DNA from: Paracoccaceae bacterium
GTDB taxonomy: Bacteria > Pseudomonadota > Alphaproteobacteria > Rhodobacterales > Rhodobacteraceae
Assembly: GCA_015485375.1 (NCBI GenBank)
Contig: WFTU01000100.1
Coordinates: forward strand, 1-14,807
Reading direction: 5' to 3'
DNA length: 14,807 bases
This document shows, in pieces, positions 14,697 to 14,807 of the stretch. Below the pieces are notes generated by a model that did not search any database, was not told the origin of the DNA, and worked only from the letters and a program-made list of their open reading frames with translations. Position numbers and translations under genes: made by a program. The stretch's first letter is position 1. The number at the start of each line of letters is the position of its first letter.

Positions 14697-14807
14697 TATC
14701 CGGCCTCCGTTTCCTTCGGTGCGCGCCAGATCGGCAGCAGCACCCTGAATCTCGTGCGGCCGGGCTGCGAGTCACATTCCACCACCCCGCCATGATCGGC
14801 GATAATC
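14696..14807 (-). CDS. ntrB: Nitrogen sensor kinase NtrB, C-terminal end only
   Basis: The minus-strand frame from 14806 gives 36 residues, IIADHGGVVECDSQPGRTRF through RAPKETEAG, ending at a TAA (14698-14696). The pattern IxADHGGxVECDSxPGRTxFRVLLP is the last strand-helix-strand of the histidine-kinase ATPase domain of NtrB. The rest lies beyond the right edge. The stop codon shares one base with the ntrC ATG, the usual coupled ntrBC arrangement. In related genomes nifR3 (a dus family gene) would be expected next upstream, but that cannot be seen here. Confidence 0.9.
   Translation of the reverse strand, partial: IIADHGGVVECDSQPGRTRFRVLLPIWRAPKETEAG

Noticed and set aside
13233..14795. A 520-codon + strand frame opposite ntrC
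   Set aside because: It is antisense to a clear NtrC with intact domains. Its composition is that of a mirrored G+C-rich gene.
1..14807. Possible mobile element, prophage, CRISPR array, toxin-antitoxin, tRNA or rRNA gene
   Set aside because: Reading both strands showed no transposase, integrase, spaced repeat array or cloverleaf. All large frames are accounted for by the listed genes. No novel multi-gene system is supported here.

Overview
The window is a chromosomal segment from an alphaproteobacterium, most likely a member of the Rhodobacterales (Roseobacter/Rhodobacter relatives). The reasons are the high G+C coding sequence, the order ntrB-ntrC-ntrY-ntrX-trkA-trkH-hfq-hflX, an NtrC lacking the sigma-54 contact motif as described for Rhodobacter capsulatus, and a 3' fragment of a DUF1476 gene (the alphaproteobacterial F1-ATPase zeta inhibitor family). 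I cannot name the genus from sequence alone.

Layout on the + strand. Bases 1-140 hold the end of the DUF1476 gene, followed by a clear Rho-independent terminator (162-190). A near-perfect FNR-type box (199-212) precedes a 61-residue two-helix membrane protein (261-446). A stable hairpin (447-475) separates that gene from purB (459-1763, minus strand). Next come an AraC-family regulator (1833-2711, minus, TTG start) and the divergent pobA (2817-3986, plus). These two form a 4-hydroxybenzoate catabolic pair, with a candidate operator between them. pobA converges on miaA and their coding regions overlap by 22 nt.

From 3965 to the right edge all genes lie on the minus strand and read from right to left: ntrB (3' end only), ntrC, ntrY, ntrX, trkA, trkH, hfq, hflX, miaA. 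ntrB/ntrC share one base, ntrY/ntrX overlap by 8 nt and trkA/trkH share one base, so translational coupling is likely. hfq and hflX are 6 nt apart and in the same frame. miaA has its own AT-rich promoter region with a TATAAT element.

Functional theme: two two-component systems (NtrB/NtrC for nitrogen status; NtrY/NtrX, a membrane sensor and its regulator) sit beside the Trk potassium uptake system and the post-transcriptional genes hfq, hflX and miaA. The segment is mostly conserved housekeeping and regulatory DNA. I see no mobile element, CRISPR array, RNA gene or defence system, and no gene-free stretch over 300 bases. The points most worth following are the two atypical enhancer-binding regulators (NtrC and NtrX, neither with a GAFTGA loop), the FNR-type box before the small membrane protein, and several unexplained intergenic repeats.
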